Shown here in pieces: positions 1 through 7,552 of a stretch of DNA of 64,000 bases (position 1 is its first letter; each line of letters begins with the position of its first letter). The notes under the pieces were generated by a model. The model saw only the letters and a program-made list of their open reading frames with translations, was not told the origin of the DNA and ran no database searches. Source of the stretch: Pseudochelatococcus sp050946405 (lineage in GTDB: Bacteria > Pseudomonadota > Alphaproteobacteria > Rhizobiales > Beijerinckiaceae); NCBI RefSeq assembly GCF_050946405.1, contig NZ_JBMNUS010000005.1:209902-273901 (forward strand), read 5' to 3'. The position numbers and the translations under genes are program-made.

Positions 1-28
1 CTTCCTTCGTGTGCGACCGCGTATCCTC

Positions 29-69
29 TAGAGCGGCGTGCATTCAAGTGGAATCGTCACGTCGCTCTA
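29..69. repeat. Intergenic hairpin unit of a rhizobial-type mosaic repeat
   Basis: TAGAGCG at 29-35 pairs with CGCTCTA at 63-69 and CGTG at 37-40 with CACG at 58-61. An inner ATTC/GAAT pair lies at 42-45 and 51-54. Palindromes ending in CTAGAGCG are a familiar style of short intergenic repeat in Rhizobiales; family membership is from memory, the pairing is seen directly. Confidence 0.6.
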
Positions 70-90
70 AATTCTACATTTTACCGCAAC

Positions 91-124
91 TTGCATTCAA
101 TTCGATGGATCGATTTGAACGCAA
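91..124. repeat. 34-bp palindrome, copy 1 of a dispersed repeat
   Basis: TTGCATTCAA at 91-100 pairs with TTGAACGCAA at 115-124 with one mismatch, around an inner ATCGA/TCGAT-type core. The same 34-bp palindrome occurs at 42527-42560 in the opposite orientation. Both copies carry a TTTTACCGC (or complementary GCGGTAAAA) flank on one side, here at 79-87, which fixes the orientation. Confidence 0.75.
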
Positions 125-135
125 ACTGCTCTAAG

Positions 136-183
136 GCGTTTTCAAGCAAAGCGGATACTGCTTTGCATGAAGAAAGCACGTCG
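136..183. repeat. 48-bp repeat B, copy 1
   Basis: This unit begins GCGTTTTCA, contains a CAAAGC...GCTTTG hairpin core, and ends in GTCG. It matches 42623-42670 in the same orientation at about 39 of 48 positions by eye. It follows the 34-bp palindrome here as it does in the second copy, although the palindrome itself is flipped, so the elements look modular. Confidence 0.7.
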
Positions 184-196
184 AATCAACAAGATT

Positions 197-233
197 GAGT
201 ATTTCGGCGTTTCAACGAAACGCCGAAATACTC
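197..233. repeat. Perfect 17-bp stem hairpin, possible transcription stop
   Basis: Bases 197-213 and 217-233 are perfect reverse complements around an AAC loop. Neither side has a clear run of T, so this is not a textbook intrinsic terminator. It sits in the position expected for termination of the leftward fliP operon. Confidence 0.55.
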
Positions 234-372
234 TCGGCGAGCGGACCCGCCGTTCGCGCGCTCACCATAGGCGGCTGCGGCACGGAACGCAAGGGGAACG
301 GCCACAACGCAAAAGACTTTATGCGTCTCGCGCGGCGGCTGTATGAAGGTGTGACGCGTTGTCCGGGCCGTA

Positions 373-1173
373 TCAGAAGAACGAGCGCACGAGGCCGCCC
401 GTCAGCAGGTTCCAGCCATCGATGAGCACGAAGAACAAGACCTTGAAAGGCAGGGCGATGATTGTCGGCGGCAACATCATCATACCCATCGACATGACGA
501 GGGTTGCCACGATCATGTCGATGACGAGGAAGGGCAGCACGATCAGAAAGCCGATTTCGAAGCCGCGCCGCAGTTCCGAGATCAGGAACGCTGGAATGAG
601 TATCCGCAGTTCTATCCGATCCGTGTCGTTTTCGGCCGATCCGGGGGCAACGATGCTTTCCTGCGCGGGCGCGGGGGGGGCGGGAAAGTTCACTGCGGCG
701 AGATCCGCAAACAGGCGCAGATCCTTGTTGCGCACCTGCGAAAGCATGAATTCCCGGAACGGCTCCGTGATTCTCTCGTAGGCTTCCTGCTCGGTGATGC
801 GGTTTTCCAGCAGCGGCTGGACGCCGCCGTTCCAGGCGCGGTCGAAAGTCGGCGCCATGATGTAGAATGTCATGAACAACGCCAGCGTGGTCAGCACGAT
901 GTTGGCAGGCGTGCTCTGGAGCCCGAGACCGGAGCGCAGAAAGGACAGTGCAACGATCAGGCGCGTGAAGCTCGTCACCATGATCAGCAGGCCCGGCGCT
1001 ATCGAAAGCACCGTGATCAGCGCCGCGATCTGGATGATGCGCCCGGAGGCCGTGCCGTCGCCTGCGGGAACCAGCGTGGAAAGATCCGGTATCTGCGCCA
1101 GCGCCGGCAATGTCGTCGCGGCGAAGACGGCGGCGAGGAGGAGCGCTCGCCGCCCAAGGATGCGACCGGTCAC
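373..1173 (-). CDS. fliP: Flagellar type III export gate protein FliP
   Basis: FliP forms the FliP5Q4R1 gate of the flagellar export apparatus in the inner membrane. The 266-residue product has a cleavable signal peptide (about residues 1-27, ending ALAQ), a membrane segment near 46-70, another near 88-106, a soluble loop, and the hydrophobic C-terminal half with the MGMMMLPP stretch typical of the family. Length fits the usual 245-300. The start is a GTG whose GTGA overlaps the fliL stop by four bases, indicating translational coupling. It is the last gene of the leftward operon. fliQ and fliR are in the rightward operon and no fliO is seen. Confidence 0.97.
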   Translation of the reverse strand: MTGRILGRRALLLAAVFAATTLPALAQIPDLSTLVPAGDGTASGRIIQIAALITVLSIAPGLLIMVTSFTRLIVALSFLRSGLGLQSTPANIVLTTLALFMTFYIMAPTFDRAWNGGVQPLLENRITEQEAYERITEPFREFMLSQVRNKDLRLFADLAAVNFPAPPAPAQESIVAPGSAENDTDRIELRILIPAFLISELRRGFEIGFLIVLPFLVIDMIVATLVMSMGMMMLPPTIIALPFKVLFFVLIDGWNLLTGGLVRSFF

Positions 1174-1700
1174 TGGACGACCATCGTTTCGAGTATCAGT
1201 TCGCGGACCTTGCCTTCGGATCTGATGTTCGCACGGTCGTTCAGATCCTCGCGCAGATTCTGTAAGCCGGAGGGACCTTGCAGTTGCGCCACGCTCACCG
1301 TGCGCAGAAAGGCGAGAATATCCTGTGATATTTCCGCCGAGAGCTGCGCGATGCGGCTGCGATCGGCCGCGACACCGCCGCCGACGACGAGGGAGACCTC
1401 AACCCTGATGAAGACGTTTTCGGGTGACATGAGATTGGTCGTGATCGGTTCGAGCTTCACCAACGCGATGTCGCCCGTGTAGCTCTGGGGGGGCGACGTG
1501 CGGCGCGCCGCCTCCGCCGCCTCCTCTTTCCTCAGCACGTTCTTTTCAATGGTGTTCGACATCAGATAGCCGATGCCCCCGCCCAGGAGGATCGCGAGCA
1601 CGGTCAACAGGAGCACCGCCAGGACGATAGCGCGCGCTCCGCCCTTGGGAGGATTGACGGGAGCGGGGAGGGCGGCGTCTGCGACAACGAGTTCGGCCAT
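1170..1700 (-). CDS. fliL: Flagellar basal body-associated protein FliL
   Basis: FliL is a single-pass inner-membrane protein that surrounds the stator units and helps torque and export function. This 176-residue protein has a short cytoplasmic N-terminus, a hydrophobic segment at about residues 24-46 and a periplasmic domain (YTGDIALVKLEPITTNL onward) with the FliL fold pattern. It lies between flgH and fliP as in other Hyphomicrobiales. A second shorter FliL-like protein is encoded at 26529-26981, so this genome has at least two members. Confidence 0.93.
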   Translation of the reverse strand: MAELVVADAALPAPVNPPKGGARAIVLAVLLLTVLAILLGGGIGYLMSNTIEKNVLRKEEAAEAARRTSPPQSYTGDIALVKLEPITTNLMSPENVFIRVEVSLVVGGGVAADRSRIAQLSAEISQDILAFLRTVSVAQLQGPSGLQNLREDLNDRANIRSEGKVRELILETMVVQ

Positions 1701-1740
1701 GATATTCCCATGAAACGGGCGTGCGGGCGGAAGCGGGAAA

Positions 1741-2499
1741 TCAGAACGGCGTCAGCGCGTCGTAGATCTGATGGCCGAGCGCCGGTTGCTGGACCTCCAT
1801 CAGCCGGCCGCGTCCGCCATAGGAGACACGCGCCTCCGCGATTTTCTCGTAGGCGATGGTATTATTGCGCGAGATGTCGCGGGGCCGGACGATGCCGGCG
1901 ATGTTCAGCACGCGCAACTCATGGTTGACGCGCACCTCCTGAGAGCCGCTGATGAGCAGGTTGCCGTTCGGCAGCACCTCCGTCACCACCCCGGCGACCG
2001 ACAGACGCAGCTTTTCCGATCGGTCGATCGATCCTTCGCCCCTCGAACGGCTGTTGGAAACGATGCTTCCGTCTCCCGACAGGCTGGTGCTGTGGGACGG
2101 CGTGCTGAAGCCGAGATCGAGGCCGAGATTGGCATTCGATGCGCGCCGGCGCTCCGTGGTGTTGTCGAACTGCGCCTCGTCGTCGATGGAGATGATGACG
2201 GTCACGATATCGCCGACATTGGTGGCGCGGGGATCCTGAAACAGGGCCTGGCCCGGCTGGCCCCACAGCGAATGATAGGCATGCCCGTTCCATGTCGGAA
2301 AGCTGCCCGGCAGCGGCGCGCGGTTCACGTTGAGCCCCGCGCCGACGGAGGTCATGGCCGGCGCACGGCCGAGGTCGTTCGTGCTGCTGCACCCGCCGAG
2401 AAGCGCCGCGCCGAGGATGACCGACGCGCCCGCCGACGGACGCACCGCCGCGGCGAGATTGCGGAACAATCGGACGGTGAGCCTTTGCTTCGTCTTCAT
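1741..2499 (-). CDS. flgH: Flagellar L-ring lipoprotein FlgH
   Basis: FlgH makes the outer-membrane L ring through which the rod passes. The 252-residue precursor has a long N-terminal region followed by the lipobox LLGGC with the lipidated cysteine at residue 37. The mature part contains the conserved QALFQDPRATNVGDIVTV and GNLLISGSQEV segments. The ATGA start overlaps the motE stop by four bases. The N-terminal extension before the lipobox (about 36 residues) is somewhat longer than in enteric FlgH. Confidence 0.96.
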   Translation of the reverse strand: MKTKQRLTVRLFRNLAAAVRPSAGASVILGAALLGGCSSTNDLGRAPAMTSVGAGLNVNRAPLPGSFPTWNGHAYHSLWGQPGQALFQDPRATNVGDIVTVIISIDDEAQFDNTTERRRASNANLGLDLGFSTPSHSTSLSGDGSIVSNSRSRGEGSIDRSEKLRLSVAGVVTEVLPNGNLLISGSQEVRVNHELRVLNIAGIVRPRDISRNNTIAYEKIAEARVSYGGRGRLMEVQQPALGHQIYDALTPF

Positions 2500-3110
2500 G
2501 GCGTTGCCTTGTTGGCGGCGCTGTTCCTGGCGGTCCGCTTCAGGACGCCGGTGACGACGCCCGTGAGATGGGCGGCGCGTCCGGGTTCCATTTCGTTGAG
2601 AATGGCGCTGGCGCTACGCGGATCGATCTTCGACAGCAGCGCGACGGCCGCGTCGTCCTGCATGGCGGCGATCTGCGCGGCGGCGGCGTCCGGCCGCATC
2701 CGGGCATAGATCGAGACGATGCGCGCCTCGGTGTTGTCGAGAAACTCCTGCCGTCGCCGGAGCCATTGCTCGGTTTCCGCCCGCTTTTCCTCAAGCCTGG
2801 CCGCACGTTCCTCGATATCGAGCCGCATCGCTTCCAGCGTCTTGGCCTGCCACGCGAAACGGGCGTCCGCCGCCGCATCCACGATCGCCGCGCAGTAGGG
2901 ATTGGCCGCCGTCGCGGCCGGCTGGGTCGTTTCCTGCGCAATCCCCCGCGCCGGTTCCTGACGCGGCGGCGGGTTGCCCGTCGCGGGTCCGCCGCGGCCT
3001 GCAGCGGGAGCCGATGGCTGCATCTGCGCCTTTGCGTCCGGCGCTCCGGCCGCAAAAGCCAGGAGCGACAGCGTGAAGGCGAGGGGTTTGAGCGCTTCTG
3101 TCGGGGTCAT
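2496..3110 (-). CDS. motE: MotE-family flagellar periplasmic protein
   Basis: In Sinorhizobium MotE is a periplasmic chaperone for the motility protein MotC. This 204-residue protein has a signal peptide (ending DAKAQ), a Pro/Ala-rich linker, a charged coiled-coil near residues 85-130, and a C-terminal MgtE-N-like helical repeat with ARMRPDAAAAQIAAM and LSKIDPRSASAIL. The position between flgI and flgH is conserved in rhizobia, and both borders are 4-base overlaps. No motC or motB is seen in the window, so the client must be encoded elsewhere or differ. Confidence 0.85.
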   Translation of the reverse strand: MTPTEALKPLAFTLSLLAFAAGAPDAKAQMQPSAPAAGRGGPATGNPPPRQEPARGIAQETTQPAATAANPYCAAIVDAAADARFAWQAKTLEAMRLDIEERAARLEEKRAETEQWLRRRQEFLDNTEARIVSIYARMRPDAAAAQIAAMQDDAAVALLSKIDPRSASAILNEMEPGRAAHLTGVVTGVLKRTARNSAANKATP

Positions 3111-4204
3111 TGTACGATGAGATCCGCTTGCAGGGCGCCGGCCGTCTTGATGGTTTGCAGGATGGAGATGATGTCGGTCGGTTTGAGTCCGATCTGGTTG
3201 AGGCCGCGAACCAGCGATTCGAGGCTCGTGCCGCTGACGATGGCCAGCGCGCCGCTCTGTTCCTCCATCGAAATCTGGGTACGCGGCTCGACGGCGGTTA
3301 TCCCGTCGGAAAACGGCGCCGGCTGCACGACCTGCGGCGTTTCGGTGACCCGGACGGTGAGATTGCCGTGGGTCAGCGCCACCGTGGAAATCCTGACGTC
3401 GCGACCGATGACGACCGTGCCGGTGCGCTGGTCGACGACCACCCGCGCGGGTGTATCCGGCGTTACCGGAAGATTGCCGATCGCGGCCATGAAACGCGCG
3501 CTGTTCAGTTTGCCCGGACGCTGGACCACCACGCTGCGCTGATCGCGCACGAACGCGGTGGAGGTCTTGTAATACTGGCGCGTATAGCGGTTCACCGCGT
3601 CGGCGATGCGCGCGGCGGTATTGAAATCCGGGTTGCGCAATTCCAGAATCAATTGCCCGATGTCGGAGAAGCTGCCGGGAAGCTGCCGTTCGATCAGGGC
3701 GCCGTTGGGAATGCGCCCGGCTGTCGGCACGCCCTGCGTCACGCTCTCCGCCTGACCGGTGATCGTGTAGCCGGAGACGGCGATAGGTCCTTGCGCAACC
3801 GCGTAATTGAAGCCGTCGCCGCCCATCAGCGGCGTAACCAGCAAGGTGCCGCCCTTGAGCGACTGCGCGTCGCCGAGGGACGAAACCGTTACGTCGATGC
3901 GGGTTCCGGTGCCCGAAAAGGCCGGGATGTCGGCCGTCACCATGACGGCGGCCGTGTTGCGGGTGCGCAGGGTGGAATTGCGCACGTTGATGCCCATGCG
4001 CTCCAGCATCGATTGCAGGGCCTGCTCGGTGAAGGGCGAGTTGCGCAGCGAGTCGCCCGTTCCTTGGAGGCCGATCACCAGCCCGTAGCCGACAAGCTGG
4101 TTGTCCCGGACGCCCTGCAACGTGACGATGTCCTTGATGCGTGTGTTGGCGAGCGCCAGCCCCGCGTGAAAGACGAGCAGCGTCGCCAATACGAGCCTCA
4201 TCAT
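3107..4204 (-). CDS. flgI: Flagellar P-ring protein FlgI
   Basis: FlgI assembles the P ring in the peptidoglycan layer around the rod. The 365-residue precursor has a signal peptide (residues 1-19, ending LALA) followed by the family hallmark RIKDIVTLQGVRDNQLVGYG and GLQGTGDS. The C-terminus SLVRGLNQIGLKPTDIISIL is also typical. Length matches the family. The gene overlaps flgA and motE by four bases each, consistent with a coupled ring-assembly unit flgA-flgI-motE-flgH. Confidence 0.97.
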   Translation of the reverse strand: MMRLVLATLLVFHAGLALANTRIKDIVTLQGVRDNQLVGYGLVIGLQGTGDSLRNSPFTEQALQSMLERMGINVRNSTLRTRNTAAVMVTADIPAFSGTGTRIDVTVSSLGDAQSLKGGTLLVTPLMGGDGFNYAVAQGPIAVSGYTITGQAESVTQGVPTAGRIPNGALIERQLPGSFSDIGQLILELRNPDFNTAARIADAVNRYTRQYYKTSTAFVRDQRSVVVQRPGKLNSARFMAAIGNLPVTPDTPARVVVDQRTGTVVIGRDVRISTVALTHGNLTVRVTETPQVVQPAPFSDGITAVEPRTQISMEEQSGALAIVSGTSLESLVRGLNQIGLKPTDIISILQTIKTAGALQADLIVQ

Positions 4205-4716
4205 CGCGGCATCCCTCCGATGCGAAGGGTGCCGTCTTCCTGCACCGTTCCGTAGACGATCAACCCGCTGTCGACGTTGCGCGCCCTGACGGTCTCGTTG
4301 ATTTCGCCCGCCTGGAGCGGCGCCGCGAGCGCGGTGATCGTCAATCCGCCTTCTTCGAAGACGAGCGGCACCGGCACGCCCTTCTGAACGAGTTTCGCAT
4401 TCTCCACGGCGCTGCCCGGTATGGCCTGGCCCGGCAGCAGCGTGCGCCGCGCCACCTTGCCGACAAGAACTCCGGCCGATGCGACATAACCGCCACGCAC
4501 CGGCCGCAATTGTCCGAACTCGCGCTCCCCGACCATGTCAGGGGTGATCGTATCGCCGGGATAAATGGTAATGAGCGGCACCGCCAGCACGCCTGCCGCC
4601 TCTTGCGGCACCTGCGCCAAGCCCGGCCGTGCCCAGAGAAGCATCGCCGTTACGCAGAGGAAAAATCTGAAGCTGGCGCAGCCGCGTACCATGACATCTT
4701 CCGGTTTCATCGACAA
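4201..4716 (-). CDS. flgA: Flagellar P-ring assembly chaperone FlgA
   Basis: FlgA is the periplasmic chaperone needed for P-ring formation. The 171-residue protein has a hydrophobic signal sequence (about residues 15-35, ending GLAQ) and a SAF/ChapFlgA domain with YPGDTITPDMV, GKVARRTLLPGQAI and a C-terminal ARNVDSGLIVYGTV. It is shorter than enteric FlgA (about 220) but the usual size for rhizobia. A second ATG eight codons in (4692) could be the true start. A gap of about 75 bases separates it from flgG. Confidence 0.92.
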   Translation of the reverse strand: MSMKPEDVMVRGCASFRFFLCVTAMLLWARPGLAQVPQEAAGVLAVPLITIYPGDTITPDMVGEREFGQLRPVRGGYVASAGVLVGKVARRTLLPGQAIPGSAVENAKLVQKGVPVPLVFEEGGLTITALAAPLQAGEINETVRARNVDSGLIVYGTVQEDGTLRIGGMPR

Positions 4717-4793
4717 ATCGAACGCATGAAATGCCCGCCAACCTGCGACGCCGGGTCATCGGGCGCCGGTCAGGCTGGCGGATATTCCTGAAA

Positions 4794-5585
4794 CTAGCGG
4801 ATACCCTTGGAGACGGTCGCCAGCATCTCGTCGCCGGCCTGAATGACCTTCGAATTCATTTCGTAGGCGCGCTGCGCACTGATCAGCTCGGTGATTTCCT
4901 TCACCGGATCGACGTTCGACGATTCCAGATAGTTCTGTTTGATCGTGCCGAAACCCGGTGCGCCCGGCACGCCGACGATCGGCGCACCCGACGTCAGCGT
5001 TTCGCGGAACAGGTTGCCGCCCAAAGGCTCCAGACCGACGTCGTTGACGAAGGAAGCGATGTTGATCTGCCCGAGCTCTTCCGGCTCGCCCTGACCGCCC
5101 CGCAGCGCGAACACCTGCCCGGCCTCGTTGATCGTGACCTGAACCGTATCGTCGGGAATTTCGGCGACGGGCGACTCGATGACATAGCCTTCGAGCGTCA
5201 CCAACTGGCCATTCTCGTTCTTGTTGAACGATCCGGCCCGCGTATAGAGAATTTCGTCATTGGGGCCGGTAATCTGGAACCAGCCGCGCCCAACGATCGC
5301 GAGATCGAACTCATTGCCCGTCTGGGTCAGTGAGCCCTGCTTGTGAACGTTGCGGATGGCCGTCACCTGGGTGCCGACGCCAAGCCGCGCGCCCTCGGGA
5401 ATCGTCCCGTCCGTGGTCTGGTTGGGCACGCCTTGCGCCCTCAGGCTCTGATAGAGCAGATCGGAGAACTCCGCCCGCGAGCGCTTGAAGCCTGTCGTGC
5501 TGATGTTCGCGATGTTGTTCGCGATCACCTCGACGTTCGTTTGCTGCGCATGGGCGCCTGTCGCGGCGATAGCCAGGATGTTCAT
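4794..5585 (-). CDS. flgG: Flagellar distal rod protein FlgG
   Basis: FlgG polymerises into the distal rod. The 263-residue protein shows the N-terminal rod motif (GAHAQQTNVEVIANNIAN, STTGFKR), the central TRAGSFNKNENGQLVT segment, and the C-terminal SSNVDPVKEITELISAQRAY helix. I chose the ATG at 5585 because it is preceded by AAGGAAAG at a good distance and matches the family N-terminus. An upstream in-frame ATG at 5630 would add 15 unrelated residues. Confidence 0.97.
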   Translation of the reverse strand: MNILAIAATGAHAQQTNVEVIANNIANISTTGFKRSRAEFSDLLYQSLRAQGVPNQTTDGTIPEGARLGVGTQVTAIRNVHKQGSLTQTGNEFDLAIVGRGWFQITGPNDEILYTRAGSFNKNENGQLVTLEGYVIESPVAEIPDDTVQVTINEAGQVFALRGGQGEPEELGQINIASFVNDVGLEPLGGNLFRETLTSGAPIVGVPGAPGFGTIKQNYLESSNVDPVKEITELISAQRAYEMNSKVIQAGDEMLATVSKGIR

Positions 5586-5721
5586 GATGCCCTTTCCTTG
5601 GCGTGCGCCTCCAGGAGGCCGGAAATGCACGGCTACTCAATAGTTTGACAACACCAACCTCCGCTCGGGCCGATTACGGGTGATCGGTCGTGATGCGGAC
5701 TGCCGTTTCGTCGTGATACGG

Positions 5722-5750
5722 GCCGGAAAAGCGTCATTCGCCTTTCCGGC
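5722..5750. repeat. Hairpin between fliE and flgG
   Basis: GCCGGAAA at 5722-5729 pairs with TTTCCGGC at 5743-5750 across a 13-base loop, in the 169-base gap between fliE and flgG. It could modulate read-through or protect processed mRNA ends. There is no T tract. Confidence 0.35.
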
Positions 5751-5754
5751 GGGT

Positions 5755-6081
5755 TCAGATCGCCATGCGGCTGATTTCCTGATAGGCGGAAACGACCTTG
5801 TCCCTGACCGCAAGTGTCGTCTGCAACGACCGCTCGGCCGCCATGATCGCCTCGACAACGGTGTGGGTGGGAAGCCGCCTCTCGATTCCGGCGATGGCTG
5901 CGGCTTCGCTGGCCCGTAGCGACGTCGTCGTGTCGGTAACGAGGGAGCCGAGCACGGAGGCGAAATCTGCGCCGCCAGCCGCCGCCGGGCCTGCGGACCC
6001 CGCCTGAGCGAGCCCGGTGACGCCTCTGGCGGCACCCGAGGCGGCCGATGCGTCAATTGCGTTGATAGCCATCACCATCAC
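5755..6081 (-). CDS. fliE: Flagellar hook-basal body protein FliE
   Basis: FliE joins the MS ring and the proximal rod. The product is 108 residues from the first ATG; in-frame ATGs at 6078 and 6072 are alternatives. It has an Ala/Gly-rich N-terminus and the conserved C-terminal helix (VVEAIMAAERSLQTTLAVRD, VVSAYQEISRM). It overlaps the flgC stop by four bases and ends flgBC-fliE, the standard proximal-rod gene order. Confidence 0.95.
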   Translation of the reverse strand: MMVMAINAIDASAASGAARGVTGLAQAGSAGPAAAGGADFASVLGSLVTDTTTSLRASEAAAIAGIERRLPTHTVVEAIMAAERSLQTTLAVRDKVVSAYQEISRMAI

Positions 6082-6521
6082 GAATTCCTCAAGAGATCGA
6101 TCGTCATGGAGGAGAGGGAACGCGAGAACTTGATGATCTGGACGTTCGCCTCATACGAGCGGACGGCCTCCCGCAGATCCGCCATTTCGACGAGAACGTT
6201 CACGTTGGACACCTTGACATAACCTTCCGCGTCCGCGCCGGGATGCCCCGGATCGAAGCGCACGCCGAAAGGGGCCTTGTCGGCGCCGATGTTACGCACC
6301 CCGACCACCCGGACGCCCGAAGCGCGATCGAGTTCTTGCCTGAACGTGATCGTCTTGCGCGTATAAGGATCGCCACCGGGCGTTGTCGCGGTGGCGTCGG
6401 CGTTGGCAATGTTTTCCGAGACGACGCGCATGCGCACCGACTGCGCCTGCAAGGCAGCCGAAGCCAGGCGCGAGGACAGCGTAATGCCGTCGTCCTGCCT
6501 GGAAAGAGGATCGACGATCAC
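6078..6521 (-). CDS. flgC: Flagellar proximal rod protein FlgC
   Basis: FlgC is a proximal rod subunit. The 147-residue protein contains LQAQSVRMRVVSENIANADA near residues 25-45, the GGDPYTRKTITF stretch, and the C-terminal VRSYEANVQIIKFSRSL helix. Length fits the family. It is coupled to flgB upstream and fliE downstream by 4-base overlaps. Confidence 0.97.
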   Translation of the reverse strand: MIVDPLSRQDDGITLSSRLASAALQAQSVRMRVVSENIANADATATTPGGDPYTRKTITFRQELDRASGVRVVGVRNIGADKAPFGVRFDPGHPGADAEGYVKVSNVNVLVEMADLREAVRSYEANVQIIKFSRSLSSMTIDLLRNS

Positions 6522-6910
6522 GTGGGCCCCCTGACGCTGGAGAGAAGAAGCGTATGGAATTTCTTGATGACGGACGTATTCAGATTATATTCCCGCGACA
6601 CGGTGCCCGCCTTCAAAAGCTCTTCCTCGACGCTGACCGAGTTTCCGGAGTGATAGACTTCCCAATTGTTGCGCGTCTCATTGCGCGCCCGCGCAGCGTG
6701 TAACTGGTCGGAAGACAGGGCGAGATGACCCGAGGAGGTGGTCTCCAGCGACAGCGCCGTCTTGTCCATTGCCATTGAAAACGGCTCTATGTCCTGAGCG
6801 CGGTAGCGAGGGGTGTTCACATTGGCGACGTTGCGCGCGATCACCGCCTGCCGGGTCGTCAGCCAGTCGGTTTTTCGCGACGCGAGATCAAACAAATGCA
6901 GCGGATCCAT
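6518..6910 (-). CDS. flgB: Flagellar proximal rod protein FlgB
   Basis: FlgB is a proximal rod subunit. The 130-residue form starting MDPLHLFDLASRKTDWLTTR carries the rod motif TTRQAVIARNVANVNTPRYR and the typical C-terminal NTSVIKKFHTLLLSSVRG. I chose the ATG at 6910 from the family N-terminus; an ATG at 6982 would add 24 unmatched residues. The next gene upstream on this strand is the unknown gene ending at 7090, with about 180 bases between. Confidence 0.95.
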   Translation of the reverse strand: MDPLHLFDLASRKTDWLTTRQAVIARNVANVNTPRYRAQDIEPFSMAMDKTALSLETTSSGHLALSSDQLHAARARNETRNNWEVYHSGNSVSVEEELLKAGTVSREYNLNTSVIKKFHTLLLSSVRGPT

Positions 6911-7089
6911 GTCCAAACCCCGTACAGGAAGACCTGCCCGGCTTATCGCCGGAGGGGCTCCCCATGTTCGAAACAAAAGCACGCGGGACGACTTGCGCCG
7001 CTCCGCAGGATGCTTCTCACCATTCGACTGAAAGGCTACGCCCCTAACCTTGTCCGAACCTGTCGCGCCTTGTCGCCGTCGTTCCGGCG

Positions 7090-7473
7090 TCAGTGCAGGC
7101 GGTAAGTCGTCGGATCACCGGGGGCGCCACCGACGTGATCGTCATGGCAGTATATCCGCGCGTCAAAAAAAGCATCCGAGAGGCGGTCGAGGGCGGTGGC
7201 CGATTTGCTGAAGCGCAAGCCGCCGTCTCTCAGCGCCACACCGGCAAAGCCGTCGTCGAGATGCAGGCTGAACGACACGATCACGAACTTGTGCGAAAAT
7301 CGCATATCCAGCGAAACCGCGGGAGCGGCGTTGTAACGCTCCGCGAGGCGCGAGCCGAATGCATAGCAGAGCGTTCCCGGTTTGAAGAACATCTCGGATG
7401 AGGAATCGACGATGTCGTTGATGGCATCGTGATCACCCTCGGCGATGCTCGAAATCAGGAACGATCGATCCAC
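7090..7473 (-). CDS. Unknown protein between flhB and flgB
   Basis: I do not recognise this product. An open frame runs from inside the 3' end of flhB to 7090. From flhB's stop onward the protein looks natural, with mixed hydrophobic and charged composition, for example DRSFLISSIAEGDHDAINDI, GTLCYAFGSRLAERYN and HKFVIVSFSLHLDDGFAGVA. No signal peptide, membrane segment or known motif was seen. The start is uncertain: a GTG at 7473 gives 127 residues, an ATG at 7392 is later, and the first ATG at 7740 would overlap flhB by about 185 bases. Its place inside the operon suggests a flagellar or motility role, but that is inference only. Confidence 0.5.
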   Translation of the reverse strand: MDRSFLISSIAEGDHDAINDIVDSSSEMFFKPGTLCYAFGSRLAERYNAAPAVSLDMRFSHKFVIVSFSLHLDDGFAGVALRDGGLRFSKSATALDRLSDAFFDARIYCHDDHVGGAPGDPTTYRLH

Positions 7474-7552
7474 GTAACAAAGATCTGCTATAAACGACTT
7501 GATGTTGAGGCAAATAAGCCTTTCGGCCTCATAAATGCCTCTCGTCGAGCGC

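Larger units (their letters stand above)
1..372. other. Intergenic region downstream of fliP, filled with palindromes
   Basis: No convincing gene lies here. The stretch holds four consecutive inverted-repeat units (listed separately at 29-69, 91-124, 136-183 and 197-233), then about 140 bases without recognisable structure up to the fliP stop at 373. It is the 3' side of the leftward flagellar operon, so a transcription end is expected here. Flagellin genes often follow fliP in rhizobia, but none is visible before the window edge. Confidence 0.6.
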
